The notes beneath the pieces were generated by a model that saw only the letters and a program-made list of their open reading frames with translations, searched no databases and had not been told where the DNA came from. 14,079 nucleotides of DNA from Pseudomonadota bacterium (GTDB lineage Bacteria; Myxococcota_A; Polyangia; Polyangiales; Polyangiaceae): assembly GCA_023418705.1 (NCBI GenBank), contig JAEZYZ010000188.1, forward strand, positions 1 to 14,079, in the 5' to 3' direction. Of this stretch, positions 1-6,930 are shown piece by piece. The position numbers were made by a program, and so were the translations under genes. How positions within the stretch are numbered: position 1 is the stretch's first letter; each line of letters opens with the position of its first letter.

Positions 1-911
1 GTCGTCGCCTCCTCCCCTGCCCTGGCGGCCTCGACCGCGACCGTCGCGCGCAGCCGCCGCGCGATCGCGGCGAGCTCGGCCCCGACCCGCTCGGCCGATT
101 GGGGGCGGCGCGCCGGATCTTGCTCGAGCAGCTGCCGCACGACCGCGGCGACATCCGGCCGCACCCCCGCCAGGGAGAGACCGCCCGGAGCGAGGACGGC
201 GCTGCGCCGCGCGGCCACCAGCTGGTGGGGATCTCGGAAGCGCGAGAAGGGGCGCTGCCCGGTGAGCATCTCGAGCAAGATGAGCCCCAGCGCGTAGAGG
301 TCGCTGCGCGCGTCGACCGGGCAGCCGTGCACCTGCTCGGGCGACATGTAGCGCGGCGTTCCGACGAGCGCGCCGCTCTGCGTGACCAGATCCGCCGGGG
401 CGTCGAGCAGCTTGGCCACCCCGAAATCCAACAGCTTTACTTCATCCTCGAGGGTGATGAACACGTTGGCGGGCTTGATGTCCCGGTGCACGATGCCGAG
501 GGAGTGCGCGGCGGACAGCGCGGCGAGCACGCCCGCGCAGACGTCCAGAGCCTCCGGCAAGAGCAGCCGCTCACGCTGCCCCAGGCGCTCGGCCAACGTC
601 TGCCCGACGAGCCGCTCCATCACGAAGAAGGGCAGGTCGCCGATGCGACCCGCGTCGGTGACCGCCACGATGTTCGGGTGGTCGAGCCGCGCCAGCGCGT
701 ACTGTTCGGCGAGCAGCCGGGAAACCAGGTCGGCGCGGTCGGCCAGACTGGCGGCCAGCACCTTGAGGACGAAGCGTTTTTGGAGCACGAGGTGCTCGAC
801 CTCATAGAGCGCCCCCATCCCACCGCGCGCCAGCAGCGAGAGCACCCGGTAGGGCGTCCCACGCAAGACGCCGCCTGGCGAAGGCTGAAGATCGAAGGCC
901 GTCCCTGTCAT
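1..911 (-). CDS. Eukaryote-like Ser/Thr protein kinase, C-terminus beyond the window
   Basis: Reading the minus strand from ATG at 911 gives 303 codons that stay open to the window edge, so the C-terminal part is missing. A whole Hanks-type kinase domain is visible: glycine loop at residues 28-33 (ARGGMG, with Ala in place of the first Gly), ATP-anchoring Lys50 (FVLKVL), probable helix-C Glu69, catalytic loop HRDIKPAN at 142-149, DFG at 162-164, and GTPRYMSPEQ activation/P+1 segment at 184-193. All key residues for phosphotransfer are present, so it should be an active cytoplasmic kinase. The start is well supported: GGAGG (plus-strand 919-923) lies 7 nt before the ATG. The gene lies 108 bp downstream of nhaA on the same strand and may be co-transcribed or have its own promoter. 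The substrate is unknown, and a sensory or membrane part may follow residue 303. Confidence 0.93.
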   Translation of the reverse strand, partial: MTGTAFDLQPSPGGVLRGTPYRVLSLLARGGMGALYEVEHLVLQKRFVLKVLAASLADRADLVSRLLAEQYALARLDHPNIVAVTDAGRIGDLPFFVMERLVGQTLAERLGQRERLLLPEALDVCAGVLAALSAAHSLGIVHRDIKPANVFITLEDEVKLLDFGVAKLLDAPADLVTQSGALVGTPRYMSPEQVHGCPVDARSDLYALGLILLEMLTGQRPFSRFRDPHQLVAARRSAVLAPGGLSLAGVRPDVAAVVRQLLEQDPARRPQSAERVGAELAAIARRLRATVAVEAARAGEEAT

Positions 912-975
912 GGCCCGGCCTCCATCGGCGGGACATCGACGAAGTTGCGTCGCGACGACCTGCCTCGACACCACA

Positions 976-997
976 GGTCGGGGTCGTCGACCCGACC
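976..997 (-). terminator. Hairpin between nhaA and the kinase gene, possible terminator
   Basis: This inverted repeat follows the nhaA stop by 22 nt. The arms GGTCGG and CGACC pair outside, then GTC and GAC inside, giving about nine base pairs with one bulged G and a 3-nt loop. The core GGGTC-GTC-GACCC (981-993) is perfect. No T-run follows on the minus strand, so a classic Rho-independent terminator is not shown. It could be an attenuating hairpin, an mRNA 3' end stabiliser, or an operator for the kinase gene whose ATG is 65 nt further on. Confidence 0.3.
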
Positions 998-1019
998 CCT
1001 GCTCACGTGTCCAGGGTGC

Positions 1020-2459
1020 TCAGTATTCCGTCGAGCGCTCGGCTTCGTCGACGCTGACGGCCGGCACCGCCTGCTCTTTCAGCAGCGCCCTGCCGACGAC
1101 GACCCCGACCACACCGGCCAGCAACGATCCGCAGAGTACCGCCAGCTTGGCGATCCCGAGCTGGCCCGGGTCCATGAAGGCCAGCTGCGCGATGAACAGC
1201 GCCATCGTGAAGCCGATCCCACCGACGCATCCGACGACGATCAGGCCCCGGAGATCGACGCCGCGCGGCAGCGCGCAAATCCCCAGCTTCGCCGACAGCC
1301 AGCTCGCCAGCACGATCCCAACCGGTTTGCCGAGCGCCAGGCCGAGGGCCACGCCGGCGCCGATATTGAACGCGCCCGCTTGTTCGAGATCGACGTCTCC
1401 TAGCGTCACCCCGGCGTTGGCGAGCGCGAAGATCGGCATGATGCCGAACGCGACCCAACCATGCAGCGCCGCTTCCAGGCGCACCACGGGGGGGATCGCC
1501 TCGCGGCGCGCGGTGGCGAGCCGCTGCAGCGGTAAGATCATCCCCTGAGCGTCGACGGAGCGATCGCCAATCCGCTGCCGCAGGTCCTGCAGCACCCGCT
1601 CGGCTTCAGCCAGAAATCCCCGCCCGCCGAACCAGGACCGGGCCGGTGTGAGCAGCCCCAAGATGACCCCGGCGATCGTCGGATGGATCCCGGCGCCCAG
1701 CATGCCGCCCCAGACCACCACACCAGGAGCCACGTAGATGAGCGGCGAGCGCACGCCCAGCCGCTGCATGAGCAACACGGCCGCCGACCCGAGCGCCGCG
1801 ATGCCGAGGCCCGCGAACGACACGCCAGAGGAATAGAAGATCGCGATCACGAGGATCGCGCCGATGTCGTCGATGATCGCGAGCGCCAGCAAGAGGACGC
1901 GCAACGCCGCGGGCACCCGCGACCCGAGCAACGTCAGCACGCCCACGGCGAAGGCGATGTCCGTCGCCATCGGCACGCCCCAGCCGTGGCTGGTCGCGGG
2001 AGTGGGGTTGAACCCCAGGTAGATCAGCGCGGGCACGATCATGCCGCCCACGGCGGCGGCGACGGGCAACGCGGCGCGCTTGAGCTCGCTCAGCTCCCCG
2101 CCGTGCATCTCGCGGCGGATCTCCAAGCCCACGACGAAGAAGAAGATCACCATCAGCCCGTCGTTGATCCAAAAATGCAACGACTGTTCGAACACGGCCG
2201 AGCCGAACCCGACGGTGATGGGCGTGTGCCAGAGCGCGTGGTAGCTGTGCTGGAACGGCGAGTTGGCCCAGATCATGGCGACCACCGCCATGATCATCAG
2301 GACCAGTCCGCTCGCGGCCTGCACGTGCATGAAGCGCTCGAGCGGCCGCAGGATCAGCTGCTGGGCAGCGCGGTGCGCGGGCGCCCAGGCCTCCGGCGGG
2401 AGCGCGGCGTAGGGGTCGGACGGTGTCGCGGGCGTGGGGTCGGGGCTTCCGTGAGTCAT
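1020..2459 (-). CDS. nhaA: NhaA-family Na+/H+ antiporter
   Basis: This 479-residue inner-membrane protein exchanges cytoplasmic Na+ (or Li+) for external protons, giving pH and salt homeostasis. Aligned by eye to E. coli NhaA, it keeps the ion-binding Asp pair in LAIIDDIGAI (Asp197-Asp198, equal to 163/164), the TM-IV Asp167 in ATDIAFAVG (equal to 133), and the TM-X Lys378 in LGKPVGI (equal to 300). WINDGLMVIFFFVVGLEI (97-114) and CVGGIGFTMALFIAQLAF (411-428) are family hallmarks. It is longer than the E. coli protein (388 residues) because of about 40 extra N-terminal residues rich in Pro/Ala and a loop of about 45 residues near 278-325. An in-frame extension to 2690 would cover gatC and the shared promoter region, so ATG 2459 is preferred. 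No strong ribosome binding site is seen before it. Confidence 0.96.
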   Translation of the reverse strand: MTHGSPDPTPATPSDPYAALPPEAWAPAHRAAQQLILRPLERFMHVQAASGLVLMIMAVVAMIWANSPFQHSYHALWHTPITVGFGSAVFEQSLHFWINDGLMVIFFFVVGLEIRREMHGGELSELKRAALPVAAAVGGMIVPALIYLGFNPTPATSHGWGVPMATDIAFAVGVLTLLGSRVPAALRVLLLALAIIDDIGAILVIAIFYSSGVSFAGLGIAALGSAAVLLMQRLGVRSPLIYVAPGVVVWGGMLGAGIHPTIAGVILGLLTPARSWFGGRGFLAEAERVLQDLRQRIGDRSVDAQGMILPLQRLATARREAIPPVVRLEAALHGWVAFGIMPIFALANAGVTLGDVDLEQAGAFNIGAGVALGLALGKPVGIVLASWLSAKLGICALPRGVDLRGLIVVGCVGGIGFTMALFIAQLAFMDPGQLGIAKLAVLCGSLLAGVVGVVVGRALLKEQAVPAVSVDEAERSTEY

Positions 2460-2483
2460 CACAAAGGGCTCGTGGCCTCGGAC

Positions 2484-2511
2484 ACTATAGGCCGCTCGGT
2501 ACCGAGGCAAA
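2484..2511 (-). promoter_or_regulatory. Candidate nhaA promoter with a palindrome in the spacer
   Basis: On the minus strand, TTTGCC (plus 2506-2511) and TATAGT (plus 2484-2489) are separated by 16 nt, resembling sigma-70 -35 and -10 boxes. Transcription would start near 2477, leaving a leader of about 17 nt before the nhaA ATG. The spacer is almost filled by the perfect 12-bp palindrome CTCGGTACCGAG (2495-2506), which overlaps the -35 by one base. That is a typical position for a repressor or a spacer-distorting activator. The boxes were matched by eye. Confidence 0.45.
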
Positions 2512-2577
2512 CTGCCCGGTCCGATGTTTCCGGGAGGTTCCGGCGAAGAGCGATGGTCGCCCCGTGATTCTGGTGTA

Positions 2578-2612
2578 GGCTCCCGCGCGCCGCGCGACAG
2601 CGTGCGGGAGCC
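2578..2612 (+). promoter_or_regulatory. Strong hairpin covering the gatC ribosome binding site
   Basis: GGCTCCCGC (2578-2586) and GCGGGAGCC (2604-2612) are perfect 9-bp inverted repeats. A G-U pair and three more G-C pairs extend the stem to 13 bp, with a 9-nt loop (2591-2599). The right arm contains GGGAG (2606-2610), the only good Shine-Dalgarno match for gatC, 6 nt before its ATG. If the transcript starts at or before 2578, the hairpin would mask the ribosome binding site. If it starts within the left arm, the repeat could act only as DNA. A possible -10, GATTCT (2566-2571), would place the start near 2578, but no good -35 is seen. Confidence 0.5.
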
Positions 2613-2616
2613 CGAC

Positions 2617-2907
2617 ATGGCGATATCACGCGACGATGTATTGCACGTAGCTCGGCTGGCTCGCCTCGAGCTGTCCGAGGCAGAAATCACCTCGATGCAG
2701 CGCGACCTCAGCCAGATCGTCGACTACATGGCGAAGCTCGGCGAGCTCGACACCGACGGTGTCCCCCCCACCGCGCAGGTCGCCGTCGAGCAGGCGCCGC
2801 TGCGCGACGACGCCGTGCGCCCAGGCCTCACCGCCGAACAGGCGCTCGGGGAAGCGCCGCGCCGGGTCGAGTCCGGCTTCGCCGTCCCCGGGTTCGTGGA
2901 GGAGTGA
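2617..2907 (+). CDS. gatC: Asp/Glu-tRNA amidotransferase subunit C (GatC)
   Basis: This 96-residue protein is the small scaffold subunit that wraps around GatA and stabilises the GatCAB complex, which converts Glu-tRNAGln and/or Asp-tRNAAsn to the correct amidated forms in the cytoplasm. It has the usual length and pattern: an N-terminal segment DDVLHVARLARLELSEAE, a helix ending QIVDYMAKLGELDTDGV, then PLRDDAVRPGL and a C-terminal FAVPGFVEE. ATG 2617 is chosen because GGGAG lies 6 nt upstream and because the family begins just before the DVLHVARLARL segment; the frame is open further upstream but that part looks non-coding. Its TGA overlaps the gatA ATG by one base, so the two are translationally coupled. 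Confidence 0.95.
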   Translation: MAISRDDVLHVARLARLELSEAEITSMQRDLSQIVDYMAKLGELDTDGVPPTAQVAVEQAPLRDDAVRPGLTAEQALGEAPRRVESGFAVPGFVEE

Positions 2908-4418
2908 TGGCCGATCCGCTGTCGTTGCCGATCCCGGAGCTCGCACGGGCGGTGCGCGCCGGGGAGCTGTCCGCCGAGCGCGTGGCCGAGGCGAGCCTGA
3001 GCGCGATCGCCCGCGGGGCGGATCTGAACGCCTTCATCTCGGTGAGCGACGCGGCGGCGCTCGAGCGCGCCCGGGACATCGATCGTCGCCGCGCCCGCGG
3101 CGAGCCGCTCGGGGCCTTGGCGGGCGTCCCGATCGCCTTGAAAGACGCGCTGTGCACCACCGACGCGCCCACGACCTGCGGCTCGCGGATCCTGACCCGC
3201 AGCGCCCCCGACGCCGCCCCCCCCGACGCCAAGCGCGGCTGGCGCGCGCCGTTCGATGCGACGGTCGTGGCGCGCCTGCGCGAGGCGGACGCCGTGTTGA
3301 TCGGCAAGACGAACATGGACGAGTTCGCCATGGGTTCGTCCAACCAGAACAGCGCCTTCGGGGCGGCCAAGAACCCATGGGACCCAAGCCGCGTCCCGGG
3401 CGGCTCGAGCGGCGGCAGCGCGGTCGCGGTGGCCGCGCGGCTGGTGAGCGGCGCGCTCGGCAGCGACACCGGCGGCTCCATCCGGCAGCCGGCGGCGCTC
3501 TGCGGCGTGGTCGGCGTCAAGCCGAGCTACGGCCGGGTGTCGCGCTACGGTCTGGTCGCTTTCGCGTCGAGCCTCGATCAAATCGGACCGTTCGCCACCG
3601 ACGTGCGCAGCGCGGCCCGCCTGCTGGAGGTGATCAGCGGCCCGGACCCGGCCGACTCCACGGCAGCTGCGCGGCCGATCGACGGGTATGAACGCGCCTG
3701 CGATCAGGACGTCCGCGGCCTGCGCGTCGGCGTGCCGAAAGAGTACTTCGGTGAGGGGCTGGATCCCGACGTCGCCCGGAGCGTGGGCGAGGTGATCGAG
3801 CGGCTGGCCAGCGACGGCGCCGAGATCCGGGACGTGTCGCTGCCCCACACGCACTATGGCGTGGCGACGTACTACGTGATCGCCACCGCGGAGGCGTCCA
3901 GCAACCTGGCGCGCTTCGACGGCGTGCGGTTCGGGCTGCGCGTCGAGCCTGCGGGCAGCGATCTCGCGACCCTGTACGGCGCCACCCGCGACGCCGGCTT
4001 CGGCGCCGAGGTGAAGCGCCGCATCCTGCTCGGCACCTACGTCCTCAGCGCCGGCTACTACGACGCCTACTACGGCAAGGCGCAGCAGGTCCGCACGCTC
4101 ATCAAGCGCGACTTCGACCGCGTCTTCTCGGAGGTCGACCTGGTCATCGCCCCCACCAGCCCGACGCCCGCCTTCCCACTCGGCGAGCGTCTGGAGGACC
4201 CCCTCAGCATGTACCTGGCGGATGTCTACACGCTGCCCGCGAGCCTGGCAGGCATCTGCGCGCTGTCGCTCCCCTGCCGGCCCGCGCCGGCGCGCGAGGA
4301 TCGTCCGGAGCTGCCCGTCGGCGTGCAGCTGCTCGGACCGAGCTTCGCCGAAGCTCGCCTGTTCGGGGCGGCCGCGGCTTGCGAGCGGGCCTTCCCACCG
4401 CGCCGGCCGCCCGCATGA
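2907..4418 (+). CDS. gatA: Asp/Glu-tRNA amidotransferase subunit A (GatA)
   Basis: This 503-residue amidase-signature subunit of GatCAB hydrolyses glutamine (or asparagine) and passes ammonia to GatB for tRNA amidation. The Ser-cisSer-Lys triad is visible: Lys79 in ALKDAL, cis-Ser167 in PGGSSGGS and nucleophile Ser191 in GSDTGGSIRQPA. KTNMDEFAMGSSNQNSAFG (134-152) and YGRVSRYGLVAFASSLDQIG are GatA-specific rather than general amidase features. Compared with S. aureus GatA (Lys79, Ser154, Ser178), about 13 extra residues lie near 99-112, an Asp/Pro/Ala-rich loop before APFDATVV. The start is ATG 2907 (a GTG at 2904 is also in frame), with GGAGGAG at 2898-2904. The stop overlaps the next ATG by 4 nt. 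No gatB follows. Confidence 0.97.
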   Translation: MADPLSLPIPELARAVRAGELSAERVAEASLSAIARGADLNAFISVSDAAALERARDIDRRRARGEPLGALAGVPIALKDALCTTDAPTTCGSRILTRSAPDAAPPDAKRGWRAPFDATVVARLREADAVLIGKTNMDEFAMGSSNQNSAFGAAKNPWDPSRVPGGSSGGSAVAVAARLVSGALGSDTGGSIRQPAALCGVVGVKPSYGRVSRYGLVAFASSLDQIGPFATDVRSAARLLEVISGPDPADSTAAARPIDGYERACDQDVRGLRVGVPKEYFGEGLDPDVARSVGEVIERLASDGAEIRDVSLPHTHYGVATYYVIATAEASSNLARFDGVRFGLRVEPAGSDLATLYGATRDAGFGAEVKRRILLGTYVLSAGYYDAYYGKAQQVRTLIKRDFDRVFSEVDLVIAPTSPTPAFPLGERLEDPLSMYLADVYTLPASLAGICALSLPCRPAPAREDRPELPVGVQLLGPSFAEARLFGAAAACERAFPPRRPPA

Positions 4419-5005
4419 CCCAGATCCGCACCGTCACCGCCGGCCCGGAGCACGCACCAGGCCTCGTCGCGCTCTTCGAGCGCTCGGGCGTGGGCTGCTT
4501 CTGCCGCTACTGGCACTTCACCGGCGACAAGAACGCCTGGCAGGAGCGCTGCGCCTTCTCCCCGGAGACGAACCGCGATCAGATGGTGAGCGCGCTCGGC
4601 GCGGGCTCGGACGAGATGCGTGGCGTCGTCGCGCTCTCGACGGGCTCGGACGAGGTCGTCGGCTGGCTCAAAGTCAGCCCGGCGCACGCGCTGCGCAAGC
4701 TCTACGATCAACGGCCGTACCGCGGCTTGCCGGTGCTCGGCGGTGACCTCTCGGAGGTGTTCACGGTCGGCTGCGCCCTGGTCGACCCGGCCTTTCGCCG
4801 AAAGAAGGTCGCGAGCCAGATGATCGAGCACGCGGTCCAAGTGGCGCGCGACGCCGGTGCGCGGGCGATCGACGCCTTCCCCTTCGAGGCGCCCGAGCCG
4901 GACGACGCGCTGCTCTGGATGGGTCCGAGCGGCGCGTTCCGGCAGGCAGGTTGGAGCGAAATCGCCCGGATTGGGCCCTATCCGGTGCTCCGATTGAACC
5001 TGTGA
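4415..5005 (+). CDS. GNAT-family N-acetyltransferase
   Basis: This 196-residue protein looks like a GNAT acetyltransferase, which moves an acetyl group from acetyl-CoA to an amine; the substrate is not known. Motif A is VGCALVDPAFRRKKVASQMI (118-137), the core strand and pyrophosphate-binding loop. The R-x-x-G-x-A signature reads RRKKVA, so the usual Gly is Lys. The C-terminal MGPSGAFRQAGWSEIARIG matches the motif B end of the family. An N-terminal Cys/aromatic segment GCFCRYWHF (27-35) is reminiscent of a GNAT subgroup with CWCMYW. ATG 4415 overlaps the gatA stop as ATGA and has no Shine-Dalgarno site, so it probably depends on ribosomes finishing gatA. Placement in a gatCA operon may only reflect shared expression. 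Confidence 0.85.
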   Translation: MTQIRTVTAGPEHAPGLVALFERSGVGCFCRYWHFTGDKNAWQERCAFSPETNRDQMVSALGAGSDEMRGVVALSTGSDEVVGWLKVSPAHALRKLYDQRPYRGLPVLGGDLSEVFTVGCALVDPAFRRKKVASQMIEHAVQVARDAGARAIDAFPFEAPEPDDALLWMGPSGAFRQAGWSEIARIGPYPVLRLNL

Positions 5006-5068
5006 GTTTTCCTACCCGTGGACTCGACAAGCGAGCTCGCAAACGCGGAAACGCACGTAATCAGGGGT

Positions 5069-5101
5069 GCGAAAACGTCGCCGGCTACGCTATCGTTTCG
5101 C
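5069..5101. promoter_or_regulatory. Inverted repeat within an AAACG cluster before the histidine kinase gene
   Basis: GCGAAAACG (5069-5077) and CGTTTCGC (5094-5101) form an 8-bp inverted repeat with one extra A and a 16-nt centre. Two more AAACG elements lie just upstream at 5041-5045 and 5049-5053, making three direct copies and one inverted copy within 61 bp. This stretch is noticeably richer in A/T than the surrounding genes. It lies 64 nt after the acetyltransferase stop and 48 nt before the proposed histidine kinase start, so it could be a regulator-binding region or the 3' hairpin of the gatCA operon. No T-run follows. Confidence 0.35.
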
Positions 5102-5134
5102 GGAAGATTGATCGTTGTGACTCCAAACCTGGGC

Positions 5135-5140
5135 TATTCT
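5135..5140 (+). promoter_or_regulatory. Candidate -10 box for the hybrid histidine kinase gene
   Basis: TATTCT stands 8 nt before the proposed GTG start, in a locally A/T-richer stretch. A -10 here would put the transcript start within a few bases of the start codon, so the message would be nearly leaderless, in keeping with the absence of a Shine-Dalgarno site. The -35 is poor: TTGTGA (5115-5120) is 14 nt away and TTGATC (5108-5113) is 21 nt away. The convergent Ser/Thr kinase gene has the same hexamer 10 nt before its ATG. Confidence 0.3.
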
Positions 5141-5148
5141 CAATCACA

Positions 5149-6924
5149 GTGGCCACCCTCGAGCTTCGCCGTCTAAAGTCGCTGCTCAGCCTGACCGAGC
5201 GCCTGGCGGATCGGGGGTCTGGGGGTGCCATGTTGGACGCCCTCGACCTGCTGCTCGACCTGACGCGGGCCCGGGCGGGCGCGGCCTTCGACTTCGACGG
5301 GGAGTGCACGCTGGTCGTCGAGCGGGGGCTCGGGGCGCCGGACACCAACGCGGGGCGGACGCTGCGGGCGACTCTGCGCCGCTTCGCGGAGCGCAGCGCT
5401 CGCTCCCTGCAGCCCATCAGCGTGCTCGATCTGCGCCGGGAGTCGGGGCAGCTCTCGCTCGCCGACGAGTTCTTCGCGACCGCCTTCAAGGCCCTGCTCG
5501 CGGTCCCCATCCTGCAGCGGCAGGTCCCGCTGGCCGCGATCGTCCTTTTGTTCGAACACCCGAACCGCATGGACGAGGAGACCCGGTCGTTTACCGAGAC
5601 CGTCGCCAACCTGATGGCGCTCGCGCTGCAGCGAGAGGCCCGCCTCGAGCAAGAGCAGCGCGCGCACGAGGAGCTCGAGGATCATCACCGCATGGCGAGC
5701 CTCGGGCTGCTCACCGCGAGCGTCGCCCACGAGCTGCGCGGTCCCGCCGGCGCGCTCGTCCTGCAGATCGAGGAGCAACGCCGCCTGCTCGATCAGCTGC
5801 TGGTGCTCGGCGGATCGAGCGACACCGCGATCGGCGGCGTGGTCTCCGAGCTGGCGGAGCTGACCGACGACGTCGAGGTGGCGACCGCGCGCGTCCGCGA
5901 CACGGTCGATCGGCTGTCCACGGTGAGCCGCCGCGAGAGCGAGGCCGAACCGCTCGACGTCCGCGGGGTCGTCAGGGAGTCGCTGTCCGTCGTCCGACCG
6001 CACCTCGAGCGCCGCGGCATCGCGCTCATCGACGACCTGGAGGCGAACTGCTTCACGCGGGGACGCCGCGACAGCCTGGGCCAGGTGGTGCTCAACCTCG
6101 TCTTCAACGCGGCCGACGCCTGCGAAGCCTCCGAGACGCCACCCCAGGTCATGGTGCGCGCGTTCCAGGACGGCGAGCAGGTCATCTTGGAGGTCGAAGA
6201 CACGGGACCGGGGGTACCGCAAGACAAGATCGGCACCATCTTCCAGCCGTTTTACACCACCAAGCCGCGCGGCAAGGGCACCGGTCTCGGCCTCAAGATC
6301 TGCAGCGACGTCGGGGCCGCTCACGGCGGCCACATCGAGGTGTTGAGCGGCGCGCACGGCGGCGCTCAATTCCGCGTGATCCTGCCGCGCGAACCGGACG
6401 GCAGCGGCGTGCACGCCATCGCGGCGTCGCGCCCGATCCCCGCTCCCCCGCGTGCGCCCGCTCTGCGGCATCAAGTGCTGGTCATCGACGATGATCCGAT
6501 CTTCGCGCGCACCGTGCGGCGCGCGCTCAAGCCCCACGAGGTGCGGACCGCCTCCACGGCCTCCGAAGCCTTGATCGCGTTGTTCGATCGGGACTACCTG
6601 CCGGACCTGATCCTGTGCGACGTGTACCTGCCGGGCAGCAACGGCCACACGCTGCACGAGCGCGTGGTGACCGATCGACCGGAGCTGGCGAGCCGGTTCG
6701 TGTTCGTGACCGGCGGCGCGCTGGGCAAGGGCGAGGCCGACTACCTGCGACGCTCGGGGTGCCGCACGCTGTTCAAGCCGGTCAACCTGAAGGAGATCCT
6801 GTCGACGCTCGAGCAGCCCGCGCTCGACGGCATCGCGCCCAACTCGGTCCGCACGCTCGCGCGAAAGACGCCGCCGCCGCGCAAACCCAAATCGGTGCCG
6901 CCGACCGGCCGCGGCCGCGGCTGA
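5149..6924 (+). CDS. Soluble hybrid histidine kinase: GAF-like, HisKA/HATPase, receiver
   Basis: With GTG 5149 this is a 591-residue protein without membrane segments or signal peptide. A GAF-like sensor fold covers about residues 10-160 (ending VPILQRQVPLAAIVLLFEHP, then an ETVANLMALALQREA helix). A charged helix leads to the phosphoacceptor His194 in SVAHELRGPAGAL. The ATP-binding domain has an N-box around Asn320 (NLVFNAADA), G1 EDTGPGVP with Asp351, F-box FQPFYTTK and G2 GKGTGLGL (376-382). A Pro/Ala linker joins a receiver domain with acidic DDD 447-449, phosphoacceptor Asp491 (LCDVYLP), Thr521 and Lys543 (FKP). It probably autophosphorylates on His and passes the phosphate to its own receiver. 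There is no DNA-binding output, so a partner phosphotransfer protein or regulator must exist elsewhere. The frame is open to 4951, but that part overlaps the acetyltransferase and looks non-coding. The start is uncertain. Confidence 0.9.
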   Translation: MATLELRRLKSLLSLTERLADRGSGGAMLDALDLLLDLTRARAGAAFDFDGECTLVVERGLGAPDTNAGRTLRATLRRFAERSARSLQPISVLDLRRESGQLSLADEFFATAFKALLAVPILQRQVPLAAIVLLFEHPNRMDEETRSFTETVANLMALALQREARLEQEQRAHEELEDHHRMASLGLLTASVAHELRGPAGALVLQIEEQRRLLDQLLVLGGSSDTAIGGVVSELAELTDDVEVATARVRDTVDRLSTVSRRESEAEPLDVRGVVRESLSVVRPHLERRGIALIDDLEANCFTRGRRDSLGQVVLNLVFNAADACEASETPPQVMVRAFQDGEQVILEVEDTGPGVPQDKIGTIFQPFYTTKPRGKGTGLGLKICSDVGAAHGGHIEVLSGAHGGAQFRVILPREPDGSGVHAIAASRPIPAPPRAPALRHQVLVIDDDPIFARTVRRALKPHEVRTASTASEALIALFDRDYLPDLILCDVYLPGSNGHTLHERVVTDRPELASRFVFVTGGALGKGEADYLRRSGCRTLFKPVNLKEILSTLEQPALDGIAPNSVRTLARKTPPPRKPKSVPPTGRGRG

Positions 6925-6930
6925 CGACCG

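Noticed and set aside
99..1403. A 434-codon open frame on plus over the left-end kinase and nhaA.
   Set aside because: It is antisense to two confirmed genes and to the spacer between them; its composition is typical of GC-rich shadow frames.
2460..2690. N-terminal extension of nhaA by 77 codons.
   Set aside because: It would cover the divergent promoter region and the gatC start, and the residues are not NhaA-like.
4951..5148. N-terminal extension of the hybrid histidine kinase.
   Set aside because: It overlaps the acetyltransferase end and crosses A/T-richer intergenic DNA with promoter-like repeats.
5173..6657. A 494-codon open frame on minus, opposite the hybrid histidine kinase.
   Set aside because: It is antisense to well-conserved kinase and receiver motifs, with low-complexity Arg/Gln/Ala-rich composition and no ribosome binding site noted.
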